From the NCBI RefSeq assembly GCF_003330725.1, contig NZ_CP030840.1, positions 5,456,001 through 5,520,000 of the forward strand: 64,000 nt of DNA, read 5' to 3'. Positions within the stretch are counted from its first letter, which is position 1; every line of letters starts with the position of its first letter. Below the pieces are notes generated by a model. It saw nothing but the letters and a program-made list of their open reading frames with translations, searched no databases and had not been told where the DNA came from. Of this stretch, positions 50,983 through 60,216 are shown in pieces. The translations under genes were made by a program, and so were the position numbers. Origin of the DNA: Acidisarcina polymorpha (GTDB taxonomy: Bacteria > Acidobacteriota > Terriglobia > Terriglobales > Acidobacteriaceae).

Positions 50983-52632
50983 ATGTCTTCGTCGATGAGG
51001 GGACCAATGAATCAGCCCAGCGGGCCAACAAGGACAAACGAGGTGCTACTGGTTGCCAGCGGAGATCTTCGGCAATCAGCGAATAAGGTTTGCTGGCCAG
51101 CACAGGCAGAGATGGAAGTCCGGCTGACAGAAGCCTTTGCTCAGGAAGGAGCCATTCTCCGGCGGGCGCATCCCTATATGGAGCATCTTGAGCACGGCTT
51201 CATCTTCAATCAGCGAATGGGGATGGATGTTTTCGCGACCATCGACCCTAACGCGCCACTTGTGGTCGCGGAGGCGGTATGGCAGTACAGTAACCACGTA
51301 CTTGCCGGCCTTAACAGCCATCGTGGTCCTATTTTGACGGTTGCGAATTGGTCGGGACAATGGCCTGGTCTCGTCGGCATGCTCAATCTAAACGGCTGCC
51401 TTTATAAGTCTGGAGTGCAGTTCAGCACGCTGTGGAGCAAGGATTTCACCGATGATTTCTTTCGCCGAGGTCTGCGCCAGTGGCTGCAGGAAAAGAGAAT
51501 CGATCACGATCTCAGCCATGTGCACGAACTGCACATCTCTGAGTTGCCGAAGGCTGATGCAGACTTAGGAGTGGCCCTCGCTGACGAATTGATGACGCGC
51601 AAAGCCATTATTGGGGTTTTCGATGAGGGCTGCATGGGCATGTACAACGCGATTATCGAAGATTACCTGCTTCATCCTACCGGCATTTACAAAGAACGCC
51701 TTAGTCAATCGGCATTGGTGGCGGAGATGCGGGAAGTCTCCGAGGAAGAGGCACAGCGGGTTCGCGACTGGCTGGATGCGAGCGGCCTTACCTTCCGGAC
51801 CGGCAAGAATGAAGAAACCGATCTAACGGACAACCAAATCCTTGAGCAATGCAAGATGTACATTGCGGCATTGCGAATCGCCGATCAATTCGGATGTGAA
51901 GCGATCGGTATTCAATACCAGCAGGGATTAAAGGACATGGCCCCGGCATCGGATTTGGTCGAGGGTCTGCTTAACAATGCAGAGCGGCCTCCCGCATACG
52001 ACAAGTCCGGCAAGGAGTTGTATGCTGCACGTCCGCTCCCGCACTTTAACGAAGTCGATGAGTGCGCCGGTCTCGATGCGGTCGTGACGAACCGCGTCTG
52101 GAGTGCAATGCAACTTGACCCGGCGACCACCTTGCATGATGTGCGTTGGGGCGAGAGCTATCAGGGTGACGGCATCAACGGATTCGTCTGGCTGTTTCAG
52201 ATCTCGGGCGCCGCGCCGGCCTCTCATTTCATCGACGGTTACAAGGGGGCAGTCAGCGAACGACAGCCTCCCATGTATTTTCGCCTAGGCGGCGGAACGT
52301 TAAAGGGGATCTGCAAGCCCGGAGAAATCATTTGGAGTCGAGTGTTTGTCGAAGGCGGCAAGCTCCATGCCGATCTGGGGCGGGCTACCGTGGTAGCCTT
52401 GCCATTACAGGAGACGGAGCGCCGCTGGAAGTCGGTCACCTCGCAATGGCCTATCATGCATGCCATGCTTCACGGTGTCAGCCGGGATCAATTTATGGCG
52501 AGGCACCATGCAAATCATCTCAATGTGGCTTACGTGCCCTCGAGTGATGTCGCGAAGAAAGCTCTTGCCGCGAAAGCAGCCATGATGTTGCATCTAGGTA
52601 TTCGAGTAAACCTCTGCGGCACCGAAGCCTAG
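50983..52632 (+). CDS. L-fucose/L-arabinose isomerase-family protein
   Basis: 549 residues from ATG 50983, with AAGGAG 5 bases upstream. The overall pattern is that of the FucI/AraA superfamily: a first domain with RRAHPYMEHLEHGFIFNQRMGMDVF, a middle NWSGQWPGLVGMLNLNGCLYKSG, GCMGMYNAIIEDYLLHPTG, a segment with GIQYQQGLKDMAPASDLVEGLLNN, and a C-terminal domain with YFRLGGGTLKGICKPGEIIWSRVF and a final HANHLNVAYV. It likely interconverts an aldose and ketose such as L-fucose/L-fuculose or L-rhamnose; which one is not decidable. No classical rhaA is in the window, so it may serve the rhamnulokinase pathway. Confidence 0.8.
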   Translation: MSSSMRGPMNQPSGPTRTNEVLLVASGDLRQSANKVCWPAQAEMEVRLTEAFAQEGAILRRAHPYMEHLEHGFIFNQRMGMDVFATIDPNAPLVVAEAVWQYSNHVLAGLNSHRGPILTVANWSGQWPGLVGMLNLNGCLYKSGVQFSTLWSKDFTDDFFRRGLRQWLQEKRIDHDLSHVHELHISELPKADADLGVALADELMTRKAIIGVFDEGCMGMYNAIIEDYLLHPTGIYKERLSQSALVAEMREVSEEEAQRVRDWLDASGLTFRTGKNEETDLTDNQILEQCKMYIAALRIADQFGCEAIGIQYQQGLKDMAPASDLVEGLLNNAERPPAYDKSGKELYAARPLPHFNEVDECAGLDAVVTNRVWSAMQLDPATTLHDVRWGESYQGDGINGFVWLFQISGAAPASHFIDGYKGAVSERQPPMYFRLGGGTLKGICKPGEIIWSRVFVEGGKLHADLGRATVVALPLQETERRWKSVTSQWPIMHAMLHGVSRDQFMARHHANHLNVAYVPSSDVAKKALAAKAAMMLHLGIRVNLCGTEA

Positions 52633-52666
52633 AAACGCCAGGAGCCAGATCAGGTCGGAATGGACA

Positions 52667-53248
52667 ATGCTAAAAAGATTCGGAAAGTCTCTTGTATTGA
52701 CCCTTTTGGCCGCGGCTTTTCTTATAAGCAACAAAGCGGAAGGAGCAACGTCGTTGGATACTCCAGATAATTGGCTGGTGAAGGTTCGCCGTATGATGCC
52801 CTTGCTTGGTCATCGCAATTGGATCCTGGTTGTAGACTCCGCCTATCCGCTGCAAACATCGCCAGGGATAGAGACGATCGAGACGGGTGAAGACGAGATA
52901 GATGTCGTGGAGAAGGTGCTTGACCAGGTCGATCACTCCATCCACGTGCGGCCGATGATTTATATGGATGCGGAGTTGCCGTTTGTTCCGGAGCGCGATG
53001 CTCCAGGAGTGACTCGCTACCGCCAAGAAATTCAACGCGTGCTAGGAAATCGACCAATGACATCGCTCCCGCACGAAGAGATCATCCGCAAAGTCGGCGA
53101 AACCGGACGATCTTTTCATATCCTGGTGCTTAAGACCAAGTTGACCATTCCTTATACTTCGGTATTTCTAGAGCTCAACTGCAAGTATTGGAGTGACTCC
53201 GCCGAAGCAGCTCTGCGCAAAGCAATGAAAGATCCGGCAGGAAAGTAG
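52667..53248 (+). CDS. Exported RbsD/FucU-like protein
   Basis: 193 residues with a clear signal peptide (1-26, KAEGA). The mature part resembles the RbsD/FucU sugar mutarotase family: LGHRNWILVVDSAYP matches the LGHGDxIVIADANFP start, and the C-terminal LKTKLTIPYTSVFLELNCKYW matches the RTGExxPYANxxL end. These enzymes are normally cytoplasmic and convert pyranose anomers, so an exported version is unusual. It lies 34 bases after the isomerase gene, an expected partner. Homology is distant, and a role as a periplasmic mutarotase is inferred. Confidence 0.6.
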   Translation: MLKRFGKSLVLTLLAAAFLISNKAEGATSLDTPDNWLVKVRRMMPLLGHRNWILVVDSAYPLQTSPGIETIETGEDEIDVVEKVLDQVDHSIHVRPMIYMDAELPFVPERDAPGVTRYRQEIQRVLGNRPMTSLPHEEIIRKVGETGRSFHILVLKTKLTIPYTSVFLELNCKYWSDSAEAALRKAMKDPAGK

Positions 53249-53390
53249 ACAGTCGAGTCCCTCGGCGTCCGTGCGGATGTTTAGCTGCTTTTTTCGGAGA
53301 ACTGAAGTCGCTACCAACGCGAAGTTTTGACGGCAAAAGGAACCACCGTTTCGCCGGCTGCGTACTGCAGGGAATGAGCGGAGGACTCCG

Positions 53391-54257
53391 ATGCGTCGTT
53401 TGATTCAGCCCCTTCTTGTAATGAGTATCGCCTTGGTGGCCATCGTAAGCAGCAAGGCGACCTATGCATCGGTTCAACCGGGAAGCTGGACGACTGCTCC
53501 TTGCACTGACGATGAGGTCAATACCCACAACCGCTCCTGGTGGGGCCATCAGCAGCAGGTCTGTGAGTTGCGAACCGCGACCATCAAACTGGGCTCCTCG
53601 CATCTGGCGGTCAAGAGCGAGAATGGCGGCATTGAAGTCACCGGAGAAGATCGTAGCGACGTAGCCATCGAAGCCAGGGTCAGGGCTTGGTCTGGTTCCG
53701 AGTCAGATGCCCGGGAGATTCTCAAGCAGGTGTCCATCGAGACAGCCGGAGATAGTATTCGGGACAACGGACCCCATTTCCACATTGGAAACTCCGGTTA
53801 TGCCATCAACTATCGTCTCAGGGTCCCTCGAAGCCTCGCAGTCGACCTGAAGAGCAGCAATGGCGGGATCGACATAGCCCATCTGAATGGGGACATTCAC
53901 TTCGAGACTACCAATGGCGGGGTCGGCCTGAACGATCTAGCCGGGGATGTTCACGGACAAACCGTCAACGGCGGCATCGATATCGTGCTCACCGGCGAGA
54001 GCTGGAGCGGGCGCGGCTTGAAAGCCGCCACGACTAACGGAGGAATCACCCTCAAAGTACCCAGTCGCTACTCCGCCCATCTTGAGACAGGAACGGTGAA
54101 TGGCGGTATCCATCTGAACTTCCCTATCACCATCCAGGGCGAAATCAAGAACCATCTGTCAACCAACTTGGGCGTAGGCGGCGCTACGATCGAAGCCTCC
54201 ACCACCAATGGCGGAGTAGAGATCAACCCCGCCGATACCACCAATGGTTCTCTGTGA
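53391..54257 (+). CDS. Exported DUF4097-type beta-repeat protein (NGG repeats)
   Basis: 288 residues with a signal peptide (cleavage near TYASV, about 27). From about residue 60 short beta strands alternate with NGG turns: VKSENGGIEV, LKSSNGGIDI, FETTNGGVGL, QTVNGGIDI, ATTNGGITL, GTVNGGIHL, STTNGGVEI. This is the DUF4097 beta-solenoid pattern, with NGG where the paralogue at 11603 has TGSG. A cysteine pair (about residues 38 and 57) flanks a Trp/His-rich region before the repeats. Function unknown; convergent with pckG, with only 13 bases between the stops. Confidence 0.82.
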   Translation: MRRLIQPLLVMSIALVAIVSSKATYASVQPGSWTTAPCTDDEVNTHNRSWWGHQQQVCELRTATIKLGSSHLAVKSENGGIEVTGEDRSDVAIEARVRAWSGSESDAREILKQVSIETAGDSIRDNGPHFHIGNSGYAINYRLRVPRSLAVDLKSSNGGIDIAHLNGDIHFETTNGGVGLNDLAGDVHGQTVNGGIDIVLTGESWSGRGLKAATTNGGITLKVPSRYSAHLETGTVNGGIHLNFPITIQGEIKNHLSTNLGVGGATIEASTTNGGVEINPADTTNGSL

Positions 54258-54270
54258 ATAGGAGACGCAA

Positions 54271-56139
54271 TCACAAGCGGCAGATGAGTAACTCCCGCTC
54301 GTAGACCATCTCTGGAGGTAAGTGGTCGTGCAGAGCGATGAATAGCTCTTCGTGACCCATGACTTCCTTGCGCCAGGCGGCCCGGTCGACATTCTGCAGC
54401 TGCTCGAAGGTCTCCATCGAGAAGTCAAGACCGCTCCACTCGATGTCCCGGTAGTGCGGGGTCCAGCCGATAGGGGTCTCTTTTCCCTGAGCCCGGCCGC
54501 GAACTCGATCGACAATCCATTTCAAGATGCGTATGTTCTCTCCGAAGCCGGGCCACAGGAAGTTGCCGGCGGCATCTTTCCGAAACCAATTCACGTGGAA
54601 GATCCGTGGGGTCACGTTGAGAGTGCGCTGCATCTTGATCCAATGCCGGAAATAATCCCCCATGTGATAGCCGCAGAAGGGAAGCATGGCCATGGGGTCA
54701 CGCCGCACTTGACCCACCGCTCCGGCTGCAGCGGCTGTAGTCTCTGAGCCCATCGTCGCTCCGGCATAGACTCCCGAGCTCCAGTTGAAGGCTTGATAGA
54801 CGAGTGGAATCGTCCCTGAGCGCCGTCCGCCGAAGATCAACGCGCTGATAGGAACGCCTTGTGGAGCCTCCCAGTCGGCATCGATACACGGGCACTGGGA
54901 AGCCGGAGCAGTGAAGCGGCCGTTGGGATGCGCGGCCTTGGCGCCGGTCGCCTTTCCAATCGCTGGCGTCCAGAGCTTGCCTTGCCAGTCAAGACACTCA
55001 GCGGGGGGCTCATCCGTCATGCCCTCCCACCAAACACCACCGTCTGGCGTCAGCGCGACATTGGTGAATATGGTGTTGCGGGACAGCGCCGCCATCGCGT
55101 TGGGATTGGTCTTCACCGAGGTCCCCGGGGCCACGCCGAAAAACCCTGCTTCCGGATTGATCGCCCGCAGCTGCCCGCTGGCATCGGGACGGATCCAGGC
55201 TATATCGTCGCCAACCGTCCAGACCTTCCAGCCTTGGAAGCCCTTAGGTGGGACCATCATGGCAAAGTTGGTCTTGCCGCAAGCGCTTGGAAAAGCCGCG
55301 GCGACATAGGTCTTCTCGGTCTTCCCAGAGGCGTCCGGTGGGCTCTCGACACCCACGATAAGCATATGTTCGGCCATCCAGCCTTCGTCGCGAGCGATGT
55401 TCGATGCGATGCGCAGCGCGAAACACTTCTTGCCGAGCAGGGCATTGCCGCCATAGCCGCTTCCGTATGACCAGATTTCGCGAGTTTCGGGGAAGTGGAC
55501 AATATATTTCTGGTCATTGCACGGCCATGGCAGATCGGACTCACCCGGCGCCAGCGGCATGCCGACACTGTGCATGCAGGGAACGACCCGTTTCTCATCG
55601 CGATCAATCTCGCGGAAGACCGGTAGCCCGATGCGCGCCATGATTCGCATATTCGCTACGACATACGGGGAGTCGGTGAGTTGCACACCAATCTGCGACA
55701 TCGGCGAGCCGACGGGGCCCATGCTGAACGGCAGCACATACATCGTCCGTCCCCGCATCGCACCGCGAAAAAGCTCCTTGAGCTTCTTCCGCATTTTGAA
55801 TGGATCTTCCCAATTATTGGTCGGTCCCGCATTGTCTTTGGAGAGCGAGCAGATGAACGTCCGCTCCTCGACGCGGGCGACATCCCGGGCGTCGGATCGA
55901 GCGTAATAGCAGCCGGGCCACTTCTGTTCGTTCAGTTTGATAAACGTGCCGTTCTCGATCAATTGCGCGCAAATGGCCTCATACTCTGCTTGAGAGCCAT
56001 CCACCCAGTGAATTGCGGCGGGCTTGCTCAGATCCGCCATCTTTTCTACCCAGCGCAGCAAGTGCTTGTTTTCGGCGAGCGGGAGCGAGGAACCGTAAGG
56101 AAGTGGAGCTGAAATCGTCGATTCATTGCTTTTTCTCAT
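54271..56139 (-). CDS. pckG: Phosphoenolpyruvate carboxykinase (GTP)
   Basis: 622 residues from ATG 56139 (the ORF extends to 56193). It converts oxaloacetate and GTP to PEP, the entry to gluconeogenesis. GTP-class motifs are [41 protein letters not shown], the kinase loop with its reactive cysteine [15 protein letters not shown], the DDIAWIRPD and [15 protein letters not shown] segments, and [16 protein letters not shown]. The presence of gluconeogenesis next to deoxy-sugar breakdown fits growth on plant or microbial polysaccharides, though this is context only. Confidence 0.95.
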   Translation of the reverse strand: MRKSNESTISAPLPYGSSLPLAENKHLLRWVEKMADLSKPAAIHWVDGSQAEYEAICAQLIENGTFIKLNEQKWPGCYYARSDARDVARVEERTFICSLSKDNAGPTNNWEDPFKMRKKLKELFRGAMRGRTMYVLPFSMGPVGSPMSQIGVQLTDSPYVVANMRIMARIGLPVFREIDRDEKRVVPCMHSVGMPLAPGESDLPWPCNDQKYIVHFPETREIWSYGSGYGGNALLGKKCFALRIASNIARDEGWMAEHMLIVGVESPPDASGKTEKTYVAAAFPSACGKTNFAMMVPPKGFQGWKVWTVGDDIAWIRPDASGQLRAINPEAGFFGVAPGTSVKTNPNAMAALSRNTIFTNVALTPDGGVWWEGMTDEPPAECLDWQGKLWTPAIGKATGAKAAHPNGRFTAPASQCPCIDADWEAPQGVPISALIFGGRRSGTIPLVYQAFNWSSGVYAGATMGSETTAAAAGAVGQVRRDPMAMLPFCGYHMGDYFRHWIKMQRTLNVTPRIFHVNWFRKDAAGNFLWPGFGENIRILKWIVDRVRGRAQGKETPIGWTPHYRDIEWSGLDFSMETFEQLQNVDRAAWRKEVMGHEELFIALHDHLPPEMVYERELLICRL

Positions 56140-56398
56140 AGCCAGCCGTTTCGCGGACCTCCACGTTCGACGAGCGTTGCAGGAATTCTCCAATCCAACA
56201 ACGGGAACAGAGGGGAGGCTTGACTCCGCGAGGATCCTGGAACTGCTCGTGTACCGATTTTACTTGCGTGGCCGAAGATCATGCTGCATTGTATCTATCG
56301 GAATTGTTGCTCTATTGTTTTCGATGTAAACTCGTAGAGCAGTTTGCCCCCGGTGGGGGGCGATCGCAAGTGGGCGAATACGAAAGCGGGAGTCGAGT

Positions 56399-58618
56399 AT
56401 GGCCAGTGTTACCGAGACCCAAACAACGCTGCACTACCTGAAGGATCTATGGGACGACGCCCTCGCGGCGACGCTCGATCAAGCGGAACTGCTGCGCTAC
56501 CGCTCGAACCTGCTCGGATCGGACCTCCGTATTACGAACTTTGCCGGAGGGAATACGAGTTCCAAGATTCTCGAAATCGATCCCCTCACCGGCGAAAAGC
56601 GGGAAGTTCTATGGGTGAAGGGAAGCGGCGGCGATCTCGGAAGCATGAAACGAGGCGGACTGGCCACTCTGTATCTTGAAAAGCTCCATGCCCTCGAACA
56701 GCTCTACCGGGGCGTCGACTTCGAGGACGAAATGGTCGACATGTACCCGCTCTGCACCTTCAAGAACAACCCGGTCGCCGCTTCGATCGACACGCCGCTG
56801 CATGGTTTTCTACCCTTCCCGCACGTCGATCACCTGCATCCGGATTGGGGCATCGCCCTCGCCGCCTCCGCCAATGGCCTGGAGAAGATGGCCGAGTTCA
56901 ACCAGCGGTATGGTCATCATCTCGTCTGGGTTCCCTGGCAGCGGCCGGGCTTCGAGCTGGGCATCATGATGAAGCGGACCATCGAGGCCAATCCCGCCTG
57001 CGACGGCATCGTGCTCGGCGGCCATGGGCTCTTCACCTGGGGTAATACCCACCGCGAGTCTTACCTCAACACCATCACGATCATCGATCAGCTCGGCCAG
57101 TTCGTGAACGAGCATATCGCCCGGAGGGGCGACGCGATCTTCGGCGGCGTGCGATACCAATCTCGCGAAGATAGGACGAAACTCGCGATGGAGCTGTTCC
57201 CCTATTTGCGCGGGCAGGTCAGCAGCAATCGCCGGGTAATTGGCAGCTATTCGGACCTGCCTGAAGTGTTGAGATTCGCAAACTCTAAGGATGGCGAAGC
57301 ACTGGCTTATCTCGGCACCAGCTGTCCCGACCATTTCATCCGTACTAAGATTCGCCCGCTGTATGTGAAATGGGATCCATCGGGCGACTTGGCGGGGTTG
57401 AAATCAGCCATCGCCGATGGATTGAAAACCTATCGCAAAGAGTATGCCGAGTACTACAAGACCCACGCCGAGCCTGACTCCCCGGCAATGCGCGACGATA
57501 ATCCGAGCATCGTCGTCATTCCTGGCTTGGGGATGTTCAGCTTTGGCAAGAGCAAGACAGAATCGCGGATTACCGGGGAGTTTTACACGAACGCCATCCA
57601 TGTCATGGAGGGGGCGAGCGCCATGGCGGAGGGTGTCGCTCCAAAGGAGCTGCCCCAGGCGGGTCCGGCTGCGCCGACCTCGGCGTTCAAGGTGCACACA
57701 AATTACGTGGCCCTTCCAGCATTAGAGGCATTCCGGATCGAATACTGGAAGCTGGAAGAGGCCAAGATCCGCCGGCAGCCGGCCGAGAAACAGCTGAGCC
57801 GGCAGATTGCCGTGATCATCGGAGGAGGCAGCGGGATCGGCCGGGAGGTGGCGCTGCTGGCAGCAGAGCGGGGCGCCCATGTGGTCGTGGCTGATCGCGA
57901 TCTAACCGGAGCCGAAGCTGTCGCCGCAGAAACCAAGGCTGTCGCCGGCAAGGAACACGTTACCTCGGTCAGCGTCGATATCCGCAGCCGCGAGACCATT
58001 CGCGAGGCCATCGCTAAGGCGGTGCAGGCCTTCGGTGGAGTCGATATCCTGATCAATACCGCGGCCATTTTTCCGGCCTCGCCCGACGGCATTATCACGG
58101 ATGCGCAGTGGGCTTTGACGCTAGAGGTCAATGTGACGGCCAACTACCTGCTTGCCGACGAAGCCACCAAGCTTTTCCGGGACCAAGGTCTGCCAGTGAG
58201 CGTGGTGTTGACAAGCTCGGCAAACGCGGTCGTTCCGAAGCGCGGCAGCGAAGCCTACGACGTCAGCAAAGCCGCCCTCAGCCACCTTGTGCGCGAGCTC
58301 GCGGTCGGACTGGCGCCGCTCGTTCGAGTGAATGGCATAAGCCCGGCCACCGTCGTCAAGGGATCGACCATGTTTCCGCGCGATCGGGTGGTTGCCTCGC
58401 TCACAAAATATTCGATTCCTTTCGAGAGCACCGCCAGCGACGATGAACTTCGCAACCAGTTGGCGGGCTACTATGCAAAGCGGACCTTAACCCATCAGCC
58501 CATCGATCCCAAAGACTGTGCGGAGGCAATACTATTCCTGGCGGGGCCAGCCGCGCGGTGCACCACGGGTCATCTCATTCCGGTCGACGGTGGTTTGACT
58601 GAAGCTTTCTTGAGGTAG
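56399..58618 (+). CDS. rhaEW: Bifunctional rhamnulose-1-phosphate aldolase / short-chain dehydrogenase
   Basis: 739 residues behind GGGAG. The N-terminal class II aldolase domain (about 1-430) includes NFAGGNTSSKI, VKGSGGDLGSMKRGGLATL, PFPHVDHLHPDW and the zinc-site GGHGLFTWGNTHRE. The C-terminal SDR domain (about 475-739) has VIIGGGSGIGREVALLAAERGAHVVVADRD and the catalytic Ser/Tyr/Lys of LTSSANAVVPKRGSEAYDVSK. The fusion is known as RhaEW: it splits rhamnulose-1-phosphate to DHAP and lactaldehyde and oxidises the lactaldehyde. The kinase gene follows by 18 bases. Confidence 0.93.
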   Translation: MASVTETQTTLHYLKDLWDDALAATLDQAELLRYRSNLLGSDLRITNFAGGNTSSKILEIDPLTGEKREVLWVKGSGGDLGSMKRGGLATLYLEKLHALEQLYRGVDFEDEMVDMYPLCTFKNNPVAASIDTPLHGFLPFPHVDHLHPDWGIALAASANGLEKMAEFNQRYGHHLVWVPWQRPGFELGIMMKRTIEANPACDGIVLGGHGLFTWGNTHRESYLNTITIIDQLGQFVNEHIARRGDAIFGGVRYQSREDRTKLAMELFPYLRGQVSSNRRVIGSYSDLPEVLRFANSKDGEALAYLGTSCPDHFIRTKIRPLYVKWDPSGDLAGLKSAIADGLKTYRKEYAEYYKTHAEPDSPAMRDDNPSIVVIPGLGMFSFGKSKTESRITGEFYTNAIHVMEGASAMAEGVAPKELPQAGPAAPTSAFKVHTNYVALPALEAFRIEYWKLEEAKIRRQPAEKQLSRQIAVIIGGGSGIGREVALLAAERGAHVVVADRDLTGAEAVAAETKAVAGKEHVTSVSVDIRSRETIREAIAKAVQAFGGVDILINTAAIFPASPDGIITDAQWALTLEVNVTANYLLADEATKLFRDQGLPVSVVLTSSANAVVPKRGSEAYDVSKAALSHLVRELAVGLAPLVRVNGISPATVVKGSTMFPRDRVVASLTKYSIPFESTASDDELRNQLAGYYAKRTLTHQPIDPKDCAEAILFLAGPAARCTTGHLIPVDGGLTEAFLR

Positions 58619-58636
58619 GCAGAAGAGGGCGAGGCG

Positions 58637-60127
58637 GTGAACGCATCGGAGCAGGGAAGTGACAAGGGGAACGGCGGCCTTTTCTCACGCCGATCCACCC
58701 CGCCGATGGTGGCTGTCGACCTGGGCGCGGGCAGTTGCCGCGTCTCATTGCTGCGCTGGGTGAATGGTGCTCCCGACGTCAGCGTCCTGCATCGATTTTT
58801 AAATGCACCAGTACCCGATGGGCACTCGATCCGCTGGGACCTGGATACAATCTGTGCCGGAGTCGAGTACGGTCTACGCCAGTGCGCCGAGCAGAGTGAT
58901 CAACCAATTGCTTCGATCGGGGTCGATGGTTGGGCGGTCGACTACGTTCGCCTCAAGGACGACGGGATGCCGCAAGCTCCCCCCTTCTGCTATCGCGATC
59001 CGCGGAACGAGCCTGCGGAGCTGGCAGTTCACCAACGAATCAGCGAGCCTCAACTCTACGCCCTGACCGGACTTCAGCGGCTGGGATTCAACACCATCTA
59101 TCAGTTGTTTGCCGACAAACTTGCCGGTATCCCCGATGCTCTGCCCTGGGTGAACCTGCCGGAGTATGTGCTTCACCGGCTGGGTGCCCGACGCGTCTCC
59201 GAATATACCAATGCCACCCACACCGGCCTGATCGATCTCCGGACGAAGAGCTGGTCCCTTGAAATCTTCAATGTTCTCGGCTTTGACCTTTCGGCCGCGC
59301 CGGAGCTTGTGCCCTCTGGCACCGACCTCGGCCTGCTGCAAGGTCCGCTGGCAGCGCTGCCGGCGTTTAAGGCGACCCGGCTCATCGCACCAGCCTGCCA
59401 CGACACCGCCTCGGCCATCGCGGCTATTGCCCACCAGGGTGACGACTGGGCCTATCTCAGTTCCGGGACGTGGTCGCTGCTTGGGACCCTGCAGGCTCAA
59501 CCGCTTAATTCCGAAGCCGCCTATACTGCCAACTTTACCAATCTTGGCGCAGCTGGCGGAGGCATTTGTTTTCACAAAAGCGTGAACGGGATGTGGCTGA
59601 TTCAGCAGTGTCTCGATCACTGGACGAGGTCCGGTTCCGCTCTGAATCTCTCCGAACTGATCGAGGCGGCAGCGAAGTTGAATCCGCCGGAGGTCCTACT
59701 CGAAGTAGACCATCCTGAGTTGATGCTACCCGGCGATATGCCTGGACGCATTAACAAGCGCCGCGCCGAGGCGGGATTAGCCGGTATCCCCGAGGATCGA
59801 GACCACGCGCCAGCCTTCGCCAGCCTGATCTTCCACAGCTTGGCGGCGAAGTACGCCGAGGTGCTGCGCGAGCTGGCGCAGGTGACCGGCAAGCACTTTA
59901 ACACTCTGCACGTAGTGGGTGGAGGAGGACGCAATGCTTTGCTCAACCGTCTGACGGCGGAAGCGACCGGGCTGGAGTTGCGCTTAGGTCATGTGGAGAG
60001 TTCGACGATCGGCAATCTGGCGATCCAGATGGCGGTCTTCGACCACCGCGAGCGTCCAGGCGCCTCCCTGTCGCTCGAACAAATTGGTCTCTGCGCCTGC
60101 CAACTGGAAGCTGCTCGCTACGAGTAG
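58637..60127 (+). CDS. rhaB: Rhamnulokinase (FGGY family)
   Basis: 496 residues from GTG 58637. It phosphorylates L-rhamnulose to the substrate of the aldolase encoded just upstream. FGGY kinase features are AVDLGAGSCRVSLLRW (phosphate loop), IGVDGWAVDYVRLKDDG, FCYRDPRNEP, AYLSSGTWSLLGT and the adenine-binding HVVGGGGRNALLNRLTAEATG. Its length is typical. The adjacent rhaEW supports rhamnulokinase over fuculokinase, though both sugars may feed into this locus. Confidence 0.93.
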   Translation: MNASEQGSDKGNGGLFSRRSTPPMVAVDLGAGSCRVSLLRWVNGAPDVSVLHRFLNAPVPDGHSIRWDLDTICAGVEYGLRQCAEQSDQPIASIGVDGWAVDYVRLKDDGMPQAPPFCYRDPRNEPAELAVHQRISEPQLYALTGLQRLGFNTIYQLFADKLAGIPDALPWVNLPEYVLHRLGARRVSEYTNATHTGLIDLRTKSWSLEIFNVLGFDLSAAPELVPSGTDLGLLQGPLAALPAFKATRLIAPACHDTASAIAAIAHQGDDWAYLSSGTWSLLGTLQAQPLNSEAAYTANFTNLGAAGGGICFHKSVNGMWLIQQCLDHWTRSGSALNLSELIEAAAKLNPPEVLLEVDHPELMLPGDMPGRINKRRAEAGLAGIPEDRDHAPAFASLIFHSLAAKYAEVLRELAQVTGKHFNTLHVVGGGGRNALLNRLTAEATGLELRLGHVESSTIGNLAIQMAVFDHRERPGASLSLEQIGLCACQLEAARYE

Positions 60128-60216
60128 CAGTGCGCTTGCTGAGCGAGGATCACCCTTTTTCTGCCGCTGCAAGTAGGCGTCTAGACCCGTATACCAAGCG
60201 TCTACAATCCAAAGGT

